Below are positions 24,190 to 33,863 of a stretch of 64,000 nucleotides of DNA, piece after piece. Each line of letters opens with the position of its first letter. Position 1 is the stretch's first letter. The notes beneath the pieces were generated by a model that did no database searches, was not told the DNA's origin, and saw nothing but the letters and a program-made list of their open reading frames with translations. This stretch comes from an uncultured Clostridia bacterium (GTDB lineage Bacteria; Bacillota; Clostridia; Oscillospirales; Acutalibacteraceae): the NCBI GenBank assembly GCA_947585745.1, contig CANPXF010000002.1, positions 124,001 through 188,000 of the forward strand. The letters are read 5' to 3'. A program made the translations under genes and the position numbers.

Positions 24190-24244
24190 AGCCCCGTTTT
24201 CAGATAACGCTTTTGGTTATTTGAAAACGGGGCTTTTTCTTTTA
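24190..24244 (+). terminator. Strong intrinsic terminator facing right
   Basis: A 19-base stem with one mismatch (AGCCCCGTTTTC with GAAAACGGGGCT at its base), a short loop and then TTTTTCTTTT. No plus-strand gene ends before it. The only visible plus-strand promoter upstream is that of the invertible segment. Confidence 0.8.
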
Positions 24245-24420
24245 TATAGGATTTTTTATGTCGACCATAGCAAAGTCCGTATTTTGGGACACCCTATCTG
24301 TTAGAATTAGGGTGGTGCAAAATATTTTTTGAAAAAAGTTTTTTATTTCTGGAACAATTTATAGGCAGAAGCGTCTGTATATTATAGAGTCATCCAATCT
24401 CGGAAGGGAGGATAACATTA

Positions 24421-24801
24421 CAGTCGAAAAAGAAACAGGATAACGCAGGAATTACCGCCTTGTACTGCCGTCTGCCCCGTCTCGAACGGCGTTATGATAT
24501 GGTTGGATATTATATGGATACCTATTTCCTCGATATAGAGCAGAACAAAGACGATTTCCTTAATGCTGTCCGTAAATTTATGGAGATAGATTCACTAACA
24601 GCACCAATGCTCAGAGATTTTATCGACTACATTGACGTTTACGAAAAGGAAGACGACAAGAAAAACTACACCAAGCGCATAGTAATCTATTACCACTTCG
24701 TAGGATTTTTGGAGCTTCCGACGTCAGAGGATGAAAACTACAAGGCAAACACCCGAAAGGGCGTAGATGTGGAGTATATCCCCACAGCAAAGTCCGCATA
24801 A
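24421..24801 (+). pseudogene. Relic of a large serine recombinase (TnpX/TndX type)
   Basis: The frame begins QSKKKQDNAGITALYCRL, the typical N-terminus of transposon large serine recombinases just before the catalytic serine. It then jumps to their C-terminal end: LTAPMLRDFIDYIDVYEKED, YTKRIVIYYHFVGFLELP, KGVDVEYIP. More than 1 kb encoding the catalytic and zinc domains has been deleted and the normal start codon is gone, although GGGAGG remains upstream. Together with the tnpV relic at 19064 it outlines a decayed Tn4451-like element. Bases 24245-24420 hold only its 5' flank. Confidence 0.75.
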
Positions 24802-24802
24802 G

Positions 24803-24833
24803 CAAAAAGTGAGCAGGTAAAAACCTGCTCACT
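24803..24833 (-). terminator. Terminator hairpin
   Basis: AGTGAGCAGGT pairs perfectly with ACCTGCTCACT over a four-base loop. The minus-strand transcript then has TTTTT. It is a second stop behind the tRNA. Confidence 0.6.
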
Positions 24834-24866
24834 ACATACAAATCGGATGAAATTGAATAAAAGAAT

Positions 24867-24900
24867 GAGTGTCCATAACTTAAATCTGTTATGAACACTC
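24867..24900 (-). terminator. Terminator hairpin directly after tRNA-Leu
   Basis: GAGTGTTCATAAC and GTTATGGACACTC form a stem just past the CCA end, followed by ATTCTTTTATT on the minus strand. Confidence 0.65.
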
Positions 24901-24904
24901 AATA

Positions 24905-24991
24905 TGGTGCCGGTGACCGGACTTGAACCGGTACGGTATCGCTACCGGCGGATTTTGAGTCCGCTACGTCTGCCAATTCCATCACACCGGC
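24905..24991 (-). tRNA. tRNA-Leu (CAA)
   Basis: The acceptor stem GCCGGTG pairs with CACCGGC, and the encoded CCA ends at 24905. The anticodon stem GCGGA/TCCGC closes the loop CTCAAAA with anticodon CAA. A long variable arm and the T-loop GGTTCAAGTCC are as in class II leucine tRNAs. Confidence 0.95.
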
Positions 24992-25086
24992 ATATCGTTT
25001 GATATTATACTACATTAAACCTAAAAAATCAAGATGAAATTAAACTATTACAATAAAAGAATATTTTCATACTTTCATGTAAAACC

Positions 25087-25115
25087 TTGCAATATACTGT
25101 AAAATTTGATAAAAT
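25087..25115 (+). promoter_or_regulatory. Promoter of pyrB
   Basis: TTGCAA, a 17-base spacer and TAAAAT, 25 bases before the start codon. The leader is too short for a PyrR-type attenuator. Confidence 0.55.
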
Positions 25116-25139
25116 AGAAAAAATTTTAGGGGTGAGCTG

Positions 25140-26219
25140 ATGGAGCATAAAAATTTAATTGACCTTGAGTATATGACAAAGGAAGAGCTTGAACAGACTA
25201 TTCGTCTTGCGGGAGTCATAAAGAGCAGACCGGATGTTTATAAACACGCCTGCGACGGAAAAATTATGGCGACATTGTTTTATGAGCCGTCAACAAGAAC
25301 GCAGATGTCTTTTCAGGCGGCTATGCTAAGGCTCGGCGGACAAACTATCGGTTTTGACAATCCGATGAACTCTTCGGTTGCCAAAGGAGAAAACCTTAAA
25401 GATACTATTAAAATAATCAGCAGTTACAGCGATATTATCGCTATGAGGCACCCGAGCGAGGGTTCGGCTAAGGCGGCATCACTTTACAGCGGTGTTCCTC
25501 TGATAAACTGCGGTGACGGCGGACACTTTCACCCCACTCAAACTCTGACGGACGTTATTACTTTGAATTATGAAAAAGGCAGACTTGACAATTTAAAAAT
25601 CGGTCTTTGCGGTGACCTTCTTAACGGAAGAACCGTCCATTCGCTCATAAAGACTATGAGCCGCTTTAAAAATAACAGCTTCATCTTAATTTCCACAAAA
25701 GAATTATCAGTACCGCAGTATATAAAAGACATAATGGATAAAGCGGGTTGCGAATATACTGAAATCGACAATCTGCGCGACGCAATTTCCGAACTGGACA
25801 TTCTTTATATGACGCGTATTCAAAGAGAGAGATTTAAAAGCGAACAAGAATATCAAAAGCAAAAAGGTGTTTTTGTATTAGATACCGAGAAATTATCTTA
25901 CGCAAAAAAAGATATGATTATCCTTCACCCGCTTCCGAGAGTTGATGAAATCGCTATTGATGTGGATGCGGATTCAAGAGCCTGCTACTTTAAACAGGCT
26001 GAATACGGAATGTACGGAAGAATGGCGCTTATAACCCTGCTTTTAAGGAATGAAGGCGCGTTTTCGTTCAACACGCCCGACCCGATTATAAAAAGCGGTA
26101 CCGTTTGCAGAAACGAAAGATGTATCACGAATGACCCGCAACAGTTTTATCTTCCAAGAAACACATATATCAAAAATAACAAGCTATATTGTGATTATTG
26201 TGACGGTGAAATCTCTTAA
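25140..26219 (+). CDS. pyrB: Aspartate carbamoyltransferase fused to a PyrI-type zinc domain
   Basis: The catalytic part, about 305 residues, forms carbamoyl-aspartate in pyrimidine synthesis. It shows the carbamoyl-phosphate loop FYEPSTRTQMSF, HPTQTLTD and HPLPRVDEI. After it come about 50 extra residues with Cys323, Cys328, Cys351 and Cys354 in the pattern C-x4-C and C-x2-C (CRNERCIT, YCDYC). This matches the zinc module of the regulatory chain PyrI without its nucleotide-binding domain. The zinc module is what contacts the catalytic chain in the E. coli enzyme, so it may stabilise the trimer or a higher assembly. GGGGTGAG precedes the ATG. Confidence 0.93.
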   Translation: MEHKNLIDLEYMTKEELEQTIRLAGVIKSRPDVYKHACDGKIMATLFYEPSTRTQMSFQAAMLRLGGQTIGFDNPMNSSVAKGENLKDTIKIISSYSDIIAMRHPSEGSAKAASLYSGVPLINCGDGGHFHPTQTLTDVITLNYEKGRLDNLKIGLCGDLLNGRTVHSLIKTMSRFKNNSFILISTKELSVPQYIKDIMDKAGCEYTEIDNLRDAISELDILYMTRIQRERFKSEQEYQKQKGVFVLDTEKLSYAKKDMIILHPLPRVDEIAIDVDADSRACYFKQAEYGMYGRMALITLLLRNEGAFSFNTPDPIIKSGTVCRNERCITNDPQQFYLPRNTYIKNNKLYCDYCDGEIS

Positions 26220-26232
26220 AAATAATAAATTT

Positions 26233-26266
26233 ACCGTGCAGATTTTTAAAATCTGCACGGTTTTTT
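26233..26266 (+). terminator. Intrinsic terminator between pyrB and addA
   Basis: ACCGTGCAGATTT pairs with AAATCTGCACGGT, then six T. It serves pyrB; the convergent addA stop lies at its edge. Confidence 0.85.
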
Positions 26267-29200
26267 AGACGACTTTTAAGCTTTTGTTTAAATGAACCGA
26301 GTAAATTATTGCTTCCCTTACAGGTAATGATGTCGTTTCTTCCAATGCCGATTTATAAAGCTCCACCTGTTTTCTGTATAGTTTTTCTAAATCGGTAATC
26401 TCCTTTACCCTGTCCGTTTTATAATCAACAATAACTGCCTCTCCGTTTTCGATAAATACCAAATCGACTGCGCCCTGCATAACAATTTTTTGATTTTTAA
26501 AGCTGTCGTTGATTTCAGAGTTATAATCTTCGGCATTAATTTTTACGGTAAACAGATATTCACGGTAAAATTTTTCACTCTTTATAACCCGTTCAATAAG
26601 TTCGCCGTTTAAAAAGCTTTCAAGCTTTTCAAAGTCTAAAAGCTCAATTTGGCGCTCGGTTAAAAATCCGTTTTCTCTAAGGCTATAAGCCTCGCTTTTA
26701 CAATTTTCTCGGGCTTTTTTCAAGTCACAACATTCCATAAAATTATGAAATGCCGTTCCCCTCTCGGCGCCGTCGGCTTTATTTTCGTAAATAAACGAGG
26801 GTTTTTTGAGAATTTTGTTAAAAATACGGTTATCCTTGTGAGAAAGCTCGGACGCGCTTACCTTTTGCGGCATGGTAGATAAGGGTTGATTTTTGTACTT
26901 AAAATTAATTCTCTCTTTAAAGAGCTTCAAGAAATCCTCGTCGGGCTCAGCCTCCTGTATAAGCTCATTATTCTCAGATTTTTCATCTTGAATACTATAT
27001 AAAATTTCATCATCTACTATTTCAATATTCCACGGTTTGCAATTTTCGATGTAGTTAGAATAATCGGGTTCAATATTTGTTCTTATATTACAGGAAGGAT
27101 TAGCAAGCGCGCAGGCAAAAAGCCAATCGGAATATGACGAAAGCTTATTCACCACGAACGGAGAAATCGGGAAAACGGGTATTTTGCTTTCAAGCGACTG
27201 AATATATTTTTCGGGATTATTATTGGTCGCTGTTACAATAACCCGCTGTTTTGCCCTTGTTAAAGCAACATACAAAACGCGCATTTCCTCCGAAATCATA
27301 GAAGCTTTTGACATAAGCGAGAGAGCCTTGCGCTGTATTGTATCAAACTTTAGAATATCTTTTTTTATTCTTATACCCGCTCCGCAGTCGGCATCAATAA
27401 CCAAATCCTCAGAAGCGTCGCGCAGATTAAAAACAGTTGACGTACTGCTTATAAAGCATATAGGAAATTCAAGTCCCTTGCTTGAGTGAATACTCATAAC
27501 CTTAACGGCATTTATTGAGCTGTCGCAAACTTCTCCTACAGACTTTAAAAATGTTCCGCGCTCTTTTATTCTGTCGATATAATTTATAAAAGCTGTTAAG
27601 GTTTTATATCCGTTATTCGCATATGAACGGGCATAGTCCTGGAGAAGATAGATATTATTTACTATAAATTTATCAGACGACATCGCTACGCAGTCAAAGC
27701 CCGTTAAATCAAGAATAATTCCTATAAGACGATCAACGGTTGTCGTGACTGAAAGCGTACGCATTTTATCGAGAAATTCTATAAAATCAACGCACTTTTT
27801 ATTTTTGCTGTTTTTTACCGCAATATATAACGGCGTTTTTCTGTTTTCAGCTCGAGCCTGAGCTATATCGTCAGCCGTAAATGAAAACATCGGACTCATT
27901 AAAACAGACAGCAAAGGAATATCCTGTATAGGATTATCAATTACACGCAGAAAATTTAACATAATTTTTATTTCCAAAGCGTCAAAAAAGCTGTTTTTTT
28001 CCTGCGAAACCGTTGGTATAGCGTACTGATTAAGAGTGTTAACAAAGGTAGCCGCACGACCTGTTTCTCCCTTGGCAGTTCTTAAAAGAACCGCAATATC
28101 TCCATAAGTTGCAGTTCTTGTTGTGTCCCCGTCTTTTATCTGCATTTTCTCTTCAAAAATTATTTTATATATTTTTTCGCATACCTTTGAAGCCTCTAAA
28201 ATAAGCTCCGTTTCATTTTTCTCTTCATTAATATTTGAGGAATTTATAAGCATAAGCTCAAAATCCGGGCTTTCGCTTTCGGGATAAGACGCCGAACACA
28301 CAAGCTTCTCCTCGTCATCGTATTCCAGTCCGCCTACATCTTCGGACATCAAAGTTGAAAAAATAAAATTACAGGCGTCGGTTATTCCCTTACAGCTCCT
28401 AAAATTCCTATCAAGAATTATTTTTGCAGGATAATTATCTGATTTTTCAGAATATGTACTGTATAAATTTTTGTATCCGATAAAAATTTCAGGTCTTGCC
28501 TGACGGAAACCGTAAATACTTTGCTTGACATCTCCAACAACAAAAATGTTGTTTTTATCCCGGCTTACGGCTCTAAAGATTAAATCCTGGACTTCGTTTA
28601 CATCTTGAAATTCATCAACCATAATCGCGTCGAACATCTCGGAAATTTCCTCGGAAATATCCGTATACCGAATCTGTCCGTCAACATTTTCGCAAAGGAG
28701 TTTTACCATAAGTCTTTCAACATCGGGAAAATCCAAAATATTCTTTTCGGCTTTTAACGCGGAAAATTCATCTCTGAATTTTAATACGGCTTTAAAGAAC
28801 ATTTTTATAAGAGGATAAAGCTTTTTTGTGTTGCTCTCTATTAAGGCTACATCCTGATAAAACAGCTCGCTCAGCTTAGCTGTTTGTCCCTTATAATTAT
28901 CTCTTGCGGACTTTATAAGAAGCTTATGCAAATCATCATTTGAACCCTTTATTGTCGGAAATCTGACAAAGGAATTACTTTCGAGAGCCGATTTAATTTT
29001 ATCCCAGTTTTTATCTTCAATATATCCGCTCAGAGTATCAAAAAATGTTAAATCCGAATTTAACATATCACGGATTCTGTTAATATCCTTTTCCTTTAAA
29101 ATTACGTCTTGTTCGAGATAAGCAAAAGATTCGCCAATCAATTCCCTGCAATAGCTTATGCACTGTTGCGCGTATTTCAAAATATATCCGCAGTACGGAG

Positions 29201-29822
29201 TTTCTGTAAACGGCATTTTGTTATAATAGGAAATCATTTTTTCTGTCCAGTTATCCATAAAAGGAATAGCTGTCAGAAATTTATATGTCATTAAGATATT
29301 TTTTTTGAGGTTATTATCATTTCTGTATGAGCAAGTAGAATTAACAAGGTCAATAAAATCGGGGTTTTTCTCGCTGTATAACGACTCTAACGTATTGTCA
29401 AGCGCTTTAGAACGGAGAATATCAAGCTCTCCGTCATCGGCATTTCTGAAATCGCTTTGAATATTAAGCTTATAAAAATATTGGCGGACAAATTCAGAGC
29501 AAAAGCTGTCTATTGTTGAAATTCTCGCGCTGTAGAGAAGCTGTTTTTGACTTAAAAGATATTTATTGTAAGGGTCTTTTCTTAAAAGCTCGTTAATAGC
29601 TGTTTCAATTCTATGACGCATTTCAGAGCTTGCGGCGCGGGTAAAGGTGACAATTAACATTCTGTCGATTGAAACGGGATTTTCCGTATCCGTTATAGAT
29701 TCAATAATGCGCTGAACTAAAACGGCGGTTTTTCCCGAACCTGCCGCGGCGGAAACGAGAACAGAACCGTTCCTCGCGTTTATAGCATTTTTTTGGGCGT
29801 CTGTCCATTTAACATCAGGCAT
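26265..29822 (-). CDS. addA: ATP-dependent helicase/nuclease subunit A
   Basis: AddA is the helicase-nuclease chain of AddAB, which resects double-strand breaks for RecA. The 1185-residue product from the ATG at 29822 shows the UvrD-type Walker A SAAAGSGKTAVLVQRI, the DEFQDVNEVQ box, VGDVKQSIYGFRQARP, SIHSSKGLEFPICF and the C-terminal RecB nuclease motif GAVDLVFIENGEAVIVDYKT. AAGGAG lies nine bases before this ATG, inside the end of addB, whose stop overlaps it. The longer frame up to 29975 is an artefact inside addB. Confidence 0.95.
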   Translation of the reverse strand: MPDVKWTDAQKNAINARNGSVLVSAAAGSGKTAVLVQRIIESITDTENPVSIDRMLIVTFTRAASSEMRHRIETAINELLRKDPYNKYLLSQKQLLYSARISTIDSFCSEFVRQYFYKLNIQSDFRNADDGELDILRSKALDNTLESLYSEKNPDFIDLVNSTCSYRNDNNLKKNILMTYKFLTAIPFMDNWTEKMISYYNKMPFTETPYCGYILKYAQQCISYCRELIGESFAYLEQDVILKEKDINRIRDMLNSDLTFFDTLSGYIEDKNWDKIKSALESNSFVRFPTIKGSNDDLHKLLIKSARDNYKGQTAKLSELFYQDVALIESNTKKLYPLIKMFFKAVLKFRDEFSALKAEKNILDFPDVERLMVKLLCENVDGQIRYTDISEEISEMFDAIMVDEFQDVNEVQDLIFRAVSRDKNNIFVVGDVKQSIYGFRQARPEIFIGYKNLYSTYSEKSDNYPAKIILDRNFRSCKGITDACNFIFSTLMSEDVGGLEYDDEEKLVCSASYPESESPDFELMLINSSNINEEKNETELILEASKVCEKIYKIIFEEKMQIKDGDTTRTATYGDIAVLLRTAKGETGRAATFVNTLNQYAIPTVSQEKNSFFDALEIKIMLNFLRVIDNPIQDIPLLSVLMSPMFSFTADDIAQARAENRKTPLYIAVKNSKNKKCVDFIEFLDKMRTLSVTTTVDRLIGIILDLTGFDCVAMSSDKFIVNNIYLLQDYARSYANNGYKTLTAFINYIDRIKERGTFLKSVGEVCDSSINAVKVMSIHSSKGLEFPICFISSTSTVFNLRDASEDLVIDADCGAGIRIKKDILKFDTIQRKALSLMSKASMISEEMRVLYVALTRAKQRVIVTATNNNPEKYIQSLESKIPVFPISPFVVNKLSSYSDWLFACALANPSCNIRTNIEPDYSNYIENCKPWNIEIVDDEILYSIQDEKSENNELIQEAEPDEDFLKLFKERINFKYKNQPLSTMPQKVSASELSHKDNRIFNKILKKPSFIYENKADGAERGTAFHNFMECCDLKKARENCKSEAYSLRENGFLTERQIELLDFEKLESFLNGELIERVIKSEKFYREYLFTVKINAEDYNSEINDSFKNQKIVMQGAVDLVFIENGEAVIVDYKTDRVKEITDLEKLYRKQVELYKSALEETTSLPVREAIIYSVHLNKSLKVV

Positions 29823-32800
29823 CTGTTTCATCTCCTTTTTCAAGCTTTTGGTAAACCTCTTTCGGCGTTGATGCTTTTTTATACTTCTTATCGTCATTGT
29901 GTGTATGACAGCATACGCTGTCGTACGGACAGTAGGCGCATCCGTCAACCAATCCTTTAATGGGAACCGCCTCAATATTTCCTTTCAAAAGCTCACTGCA
30001 CATATTTTTTATAGTATTGTCTATGTGTTTAAATATTGTCTGAAACTGCTCAAAGGTAGCGACGGAGTCCGAGTACATTCCCTCATCGGTCTTTTTGGAG
30101 TACTTTATAAATTTACCAAGCTTATCCATATGTTTTAAAACATCGGCATCGTTTAATAAAAGTCCGTTCATAAGAAAATTTTTATCAATTTCAGCAGTTA
30201 TTTTTTGGGGATCAATAAACTTATCGCCGTTAATATCCTTTGAGGCTGAAGGCATATATAAAACGCCCGAGGGGATAAGCTTTTTTTTGTAATAATCTTC
30301 CCCGTTTTCTGTCACACACCGCAGATATAACAGCATTTGGAGATTAATGCCGTAAAGAATTTCAGAGAGTTTAAATTCCTTATTTCCCGTCTTGTAGTCA
30401 ACTATGCGAATATAGCTTTCATCTTCATTCTTGTCTAAAATATCCACACGGTCAATAAATCCGTTAACAGATACGCTTGCCCCGTTGTCAATGTCAAGCT
30501 TATACGGAGGGATTTTTCCGTCCCTTCCTATTTTCAACTCAAAATCCGTCGGAACAAAATCAGAGTACATAAGCTGGCGGATAAGCTCCTTAATTAACGC
30601 AAAAATGTTGATTTTCAGGCGTTCAAAGATTGTTTTAAATCTGTCGCTCTTATCCTCAAGTCCTCCAAAGGTTTCGTCAGCGTATTTTAACAATATTTTA
30701 TCGATTGACTCTTTAATTTTTTCATCGGACAAATTGTTTAACTCAGCTTTTTTGTTTTCATTCAGAAATTTTTCCAGAAAGTAATGTACTATGTTTCCAA
30801 ACTGAATACTGTCAATTTCCGCGGTTTTTCTCTCCTTTGCCCTCAAACCGTAATTACAAAAATAGCGGAACGCGCAAAGATTGTACTTTTCAATTTGTGA
30901 GGCGGAAACATTCATATCCTTATGAAAAAGCTTTTCGGCAATTTTTTTGTCATTAATTCTGTACGGAATGTTTTTAAGCGTATTTTCAACCTTATTTATA
31001 TTATCAAGATAATCTCTGTCGCTTTTAAAATAGGTTTTTAAAGCGTTTACATACGGTGTGTTTTCTATGTAATTTTTTGACAAATACTCAAAAGCCTGCT
31101 TTTTTGAATAAAGCTCGTCGGCTTCGTCAAAATCAGCGGTTGTCGTGTGGTTTCTGTTCGGAAACATACGGCTGATTTCATTAAAAATAATTGACGGCTC
31201 AAACACCTCCCCCGAAAAATCGGAGGTATAGGCTGTCACAAAAAGTTTTTCACTGCATGATGTGAGAGCGCAATATACGAGATATTTTTCGTGGCAGGCG
31301 AGCTGTTCAAGGCTGTCTGTCAAAGGAACATTATTTTCAATAAGAATACGGCGTTCATTTTCTGAAAATACACCCGCTGTTTTGGGAACCGAGGGAAATT
31401 CTCCGTCGACAGCGCCGATTACAAATACGGCTTTCGCATTGCTCAGACGCACACGGTCAGCAACCGCTACGCTTACCTGGTCCTGATAACGAGGTATATC
31501 GCTAAGCGTAATATCCGAAAGCTTGTAGTCAAGATATTCCTTATATTTTTTCAGCGAAAGGTCGCTCTCTCCTATCGTTGCGACAAGCTTTTCGAGTGAC
31601 TCAATCACAAGATTGTAAACTCTTACTTCCTCGTTTGCCTCAAAAATCATCCCCTGTTTTTCAAGTTTATCGTAAAGCTTATCAACGGAATTTTCAATGT
31701 CGAAATCAATAATAAGCTTATAAAGCGCTTTTGTAATAGTAGCTCCGTTTGCATTTTTACAAGCGTCTGAAAATTCTATCAGAGGATTCATAACCTTTTT
31801 TCTTGTATTTTCAATCTCGCCGAGCTTTTTAATATCATCGTCGTTTAAAGCTTCAAATCCTGAGGGATTATTTTTAAATTCCTTTTTTAAATCGCTGTTG
31901 TCAATATTCCAGACATATATGTAATTCTCAAAATCGGAAAGCTCTGTTTCTGAAATATTAACAAGTCCCGTTTTCAGCATTGACAATATACTGTCCCTGT
32001 CGAAGTTGTAAATAACCGCTTCTACTGCGGAGCATAAAAGCCTGACTACAGGCTCAGTAAAAATATCCTTGGGAATATCCATAAAATACGGAATATCGTA
32101 CTTTTCAAGGGTGGTATCCAAAATACCGCTGTATTTTAAACCTCCGCGTGTTATAACGGCAATATCGTTGTATTTATATCCTTTCTCTATCACAAGCTTT
32201 TTTATTTTTCTCGCGACAAAATCGACCTCGCTTTTTATATTGGAGGCGATATATGTTTCTATATTTTCACTTTTTTCTTTATATACGCAATCGTTGTTAC
32301 GAAATACATTTTTTTCCAAAAAAGAAATATCGGAATTTGAGGAGCGTTTAAATTCATTTAAAATAATATCGGGCTGAATTTTGATTCCGTCGTTTTGAGC
32401 GATTCGCTTAATCATTTTTCGGGTTCGGTTTGTAGTATCAAAAATTTCATTGTTTTTGTCGTTCATATCAATGTTGAGAGTAATGTAAAAATCCTTGCAT
32501 TGATTAAGAATAACCCTTATTACTTCAAGCTGTTGGTATGTAAAGCCCGAAAATGAATCGACAACTACAGTATAATTTTCAAATAACCGTTCATTAACTA
32601 AAACATCTTTAAGTCTGTTAAGATTGTCAAGCGGGTCCACATATGTTTTTTCGAGCAAGGCATCATAGGCGTTAAGCACAAGAGAGGTTTCATAAAGCTT
32701 TAGCCTTAACGTTTCATTTTCAATTTTCCTTGAGGTATTAAGGAGCATATCGCAGGTTATATTATCCTTTTTACATTCCTTTAAAGAATGTAGCATAAGC

Positions 32801-33153
32801 TCAAGTACAGATTTCTTCAATTTCCCCGAAGTAAACATTTTAAGCTGTTCCTGAACCTCGTCAACAGCTCTGCTCATTATTATTTTTCTTATTCCGTCGT
32901 CTATCACATTTTCCGGAATGTTTCCCGTCTTTTTGAAAACATAATTAGAAAGTCTTGAAAACCCGAAAACAAGAACATCTCTCGACAATTTTGGCCCTAA
33001 AATATCAAGAAATGTTGTTTCTGTTTCAAATGAACTTTGGTCGGGTACAAGCATAAGAAGCTTCTTTTCTCCGCTTTTACAAAGCGAAGAAAGTATATTT
33101 ACGGATTTATAAGTTTTTCCGCTTCCGCTTTTTCCTAAAATAAACTGTAGCAT
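29815..33153 (-). CDS. addB: ATP-dependent nuclease subunit B
   Basis: AddB is the Chi-recognising partner of AddA. The 1112-residue product has the Walker A FILGKSGSGKTYKS at its start. The C-terminal nuclease domain (IRIVDYKTG) is framed by cysteines: one in YNLCAFRYFC and a group in CAYCPYDSVCC that binds the 4Fe-4S cluster. The start is the ATG at 33153, after GGAAGTGGG. The overlap with addA indicates coupled synthesis of the two chains. Confidence 0.94.
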   Translation of the reverse strand: MLQFILGKSGSGKTYKSVNILSSLCKSGEKKLLMLVPDQSSFETETTFLDILGPKLSRDVLVFGFSRLSNYVFKKTGNIPENVIDDGIRKIIMSRAVDEVQEQLKMFTSGKLKKSVLELMLHSLKECKKDNITCDMLLNTSRKIENETLRLKLYETSLVLNAYDALLEKTYVDPLDNLNRLKDVLVNERLFENYTVVVDSFSGFTYQQLEVIRVILNQCKDFYITLNIDMNDKNNEIFDTTNRTRKMIKRIAQNDGIKIQPDIILNEFKRSSNSDISFLEKNVFRNNDCVYKEKSENIETYIASNIKSEVDFVARKIKKLVIEKGYKYNDIAVITRGGLKYSGILDTTLEKYDIPYFMDIPKDIFTEPVVRLLCSAVEAVIYNFDRDSILSMLKTGLVNISETELSDFENYIYVWNIDNSDLKKEFKNNPSGFEALNDDDIKKLGEIENTRKKVMNPLIEFSDACKNANGATITKALYKLIIDFDIENSVDKLYDKLEKQGMIFEANEEVRVYNLVIESLEKLVATIGESDLSLKKYKEYLDYKLSDITLSDIPRYQDQVSVAVADRVRLSNAKAVFVIGAVDGEFPSVPKTAGVFSENERRILIENNVPLTDSLEQLACHEKYLVYCALTSCSEKLFVTAYTSDFSGEVFEPSIIFNEISRMFPNRNHTTTADFDEADELYSKKQAFEYLSKNYIENTPYVNALKTYFKSDRDYLDNINKVENTLKNIPYRINDKKIAEKLFHKDMNVSASQIEKYNLCAFRYFCNYGLRAKERKTAEIDSIQFGNIVHYFLEKFLNENKKAELNNLSDEKIKESIDKILLKYADETFGGLEDKSDRFKTIFERLKINIFALIKELIRQLMYSDFVPTDFELKIGRDGKIPPYKLDIDNGASVSVNGFIDRVDILDKNEDESYIRIVDYKTGNKEFKLSEILYGINLQMLLYLRCVTENGEDYYKKKLIPSGVLYMPSASKDINGDKFIDPQKITAEIDKNFLMNGLLLNDADVLKHMDKLGKFIKYSKKTDEGMYSDSVATFEQFQTIFKHIDNTIKNMCSELLKGNIEAVPIKGLVDGCAYCPYDSVCCHTHNDDKKYKKASTPKEVYQKLEKGDETDA

Positions 33154-33215
33154 TTTCCCACTTCCAATATAAAGATTACCCTTATTGTAACACAATTAAT
33201 GTACTATAAAAAGTA

Positions 33216-33809
33216 CTATGAAAATAAAGAGCAGAATTTTTCAAAATATTCTACCGCCTTAAACTTAAATTCGTAGTTACCGTTTGTCATAACTTCGTAT
33301 TCCTGTGCTGTAGTTTTTTCTTTTAAAGCATTATAATCCGTGCTTGCTCCTATACATAATGACGGATACATTACGCACCACCAATTATGCCCCTCGCCTT
33401 TTCCGATTGTAATTCTCAAAGCGTCATAAAATCCCGACGGCATTGTGACCTCGCCGTAGTATCTGGTATCAAAAAACATATGCTTCATTTCCGCCTTTAC
33501 AGGGTAGCTGTAGCCGTTGTCATAGACTTCCTTTTGAGCGATATTAGCAATATTCTGAAGATTTTCCGTTGTCAGCTTTTGAGCGTCTACTTGACTTTCG
33601 GCATCTAAATACAGAGATTTTGTATACTTTAAAACCTTATCGCGCACTTTAAGCTTTAAGCTCTGGTCGGATTTTGAATCTGAATTTGCGAGAATATGCA
33701 GTCTGAAAACCTCATTGCTTAAATTTTTACACTGAGCGCTGAAGGGTATCATTGAAAATATAATACATAGTACAGTTGAAATACAAATTGATTTAATTAA
33801 ATTCTTCAT
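33216..33809 (-). CDS. spoIIR: Stage II sporulation protein R
   Basis: SpoIIR is the forespore-made secreted signal that triggers SpoIIGA to process pro-sigma-E in the mother cell. The 197-residue sequence has a signal peptide (about residues 1-27), then FRLHILANSDSKSDQSLKLK, TRYYGEVTMPSGFYDALRIT, and IGKGEGHNWWCVMYPSLCIG, all typical for the family. It confirms a sporulating host. It is 62 bases upstream of addB and may have its own forespore promoter. Confidence 0.92.
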   Translation of the reverse strand: MKNLIKSICISTVLCIIFSMIPFSAQCKNLSNEVFRLHILANSDSKSDQSLKLKVRDKVLKYTKSLYLDAESQVDAQKLTTENLQNIANIAQKEVYDNGYSYPVKAEMKHMFFDTRYYGEVTMPSGFYDALRITIGKGEGHNWWCVMYPSLCIGASTDYNALKEKTTAQEYEVMTNGNYEFKFKAVEYFEKFCSLFS

Positions 33810-33863
33810 ATAAAAAACCTGCCTTAATTCTAAGTAAAAGAATTATTGGCAGGAATTTTGTTT

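Noticed and set aside
29823-29975. Longer start for AddA
   Set aside because: It lies within the addB coding region; the ATG at 29822 has AAGGAG and starts the conserved MPDVKWTDAQ.
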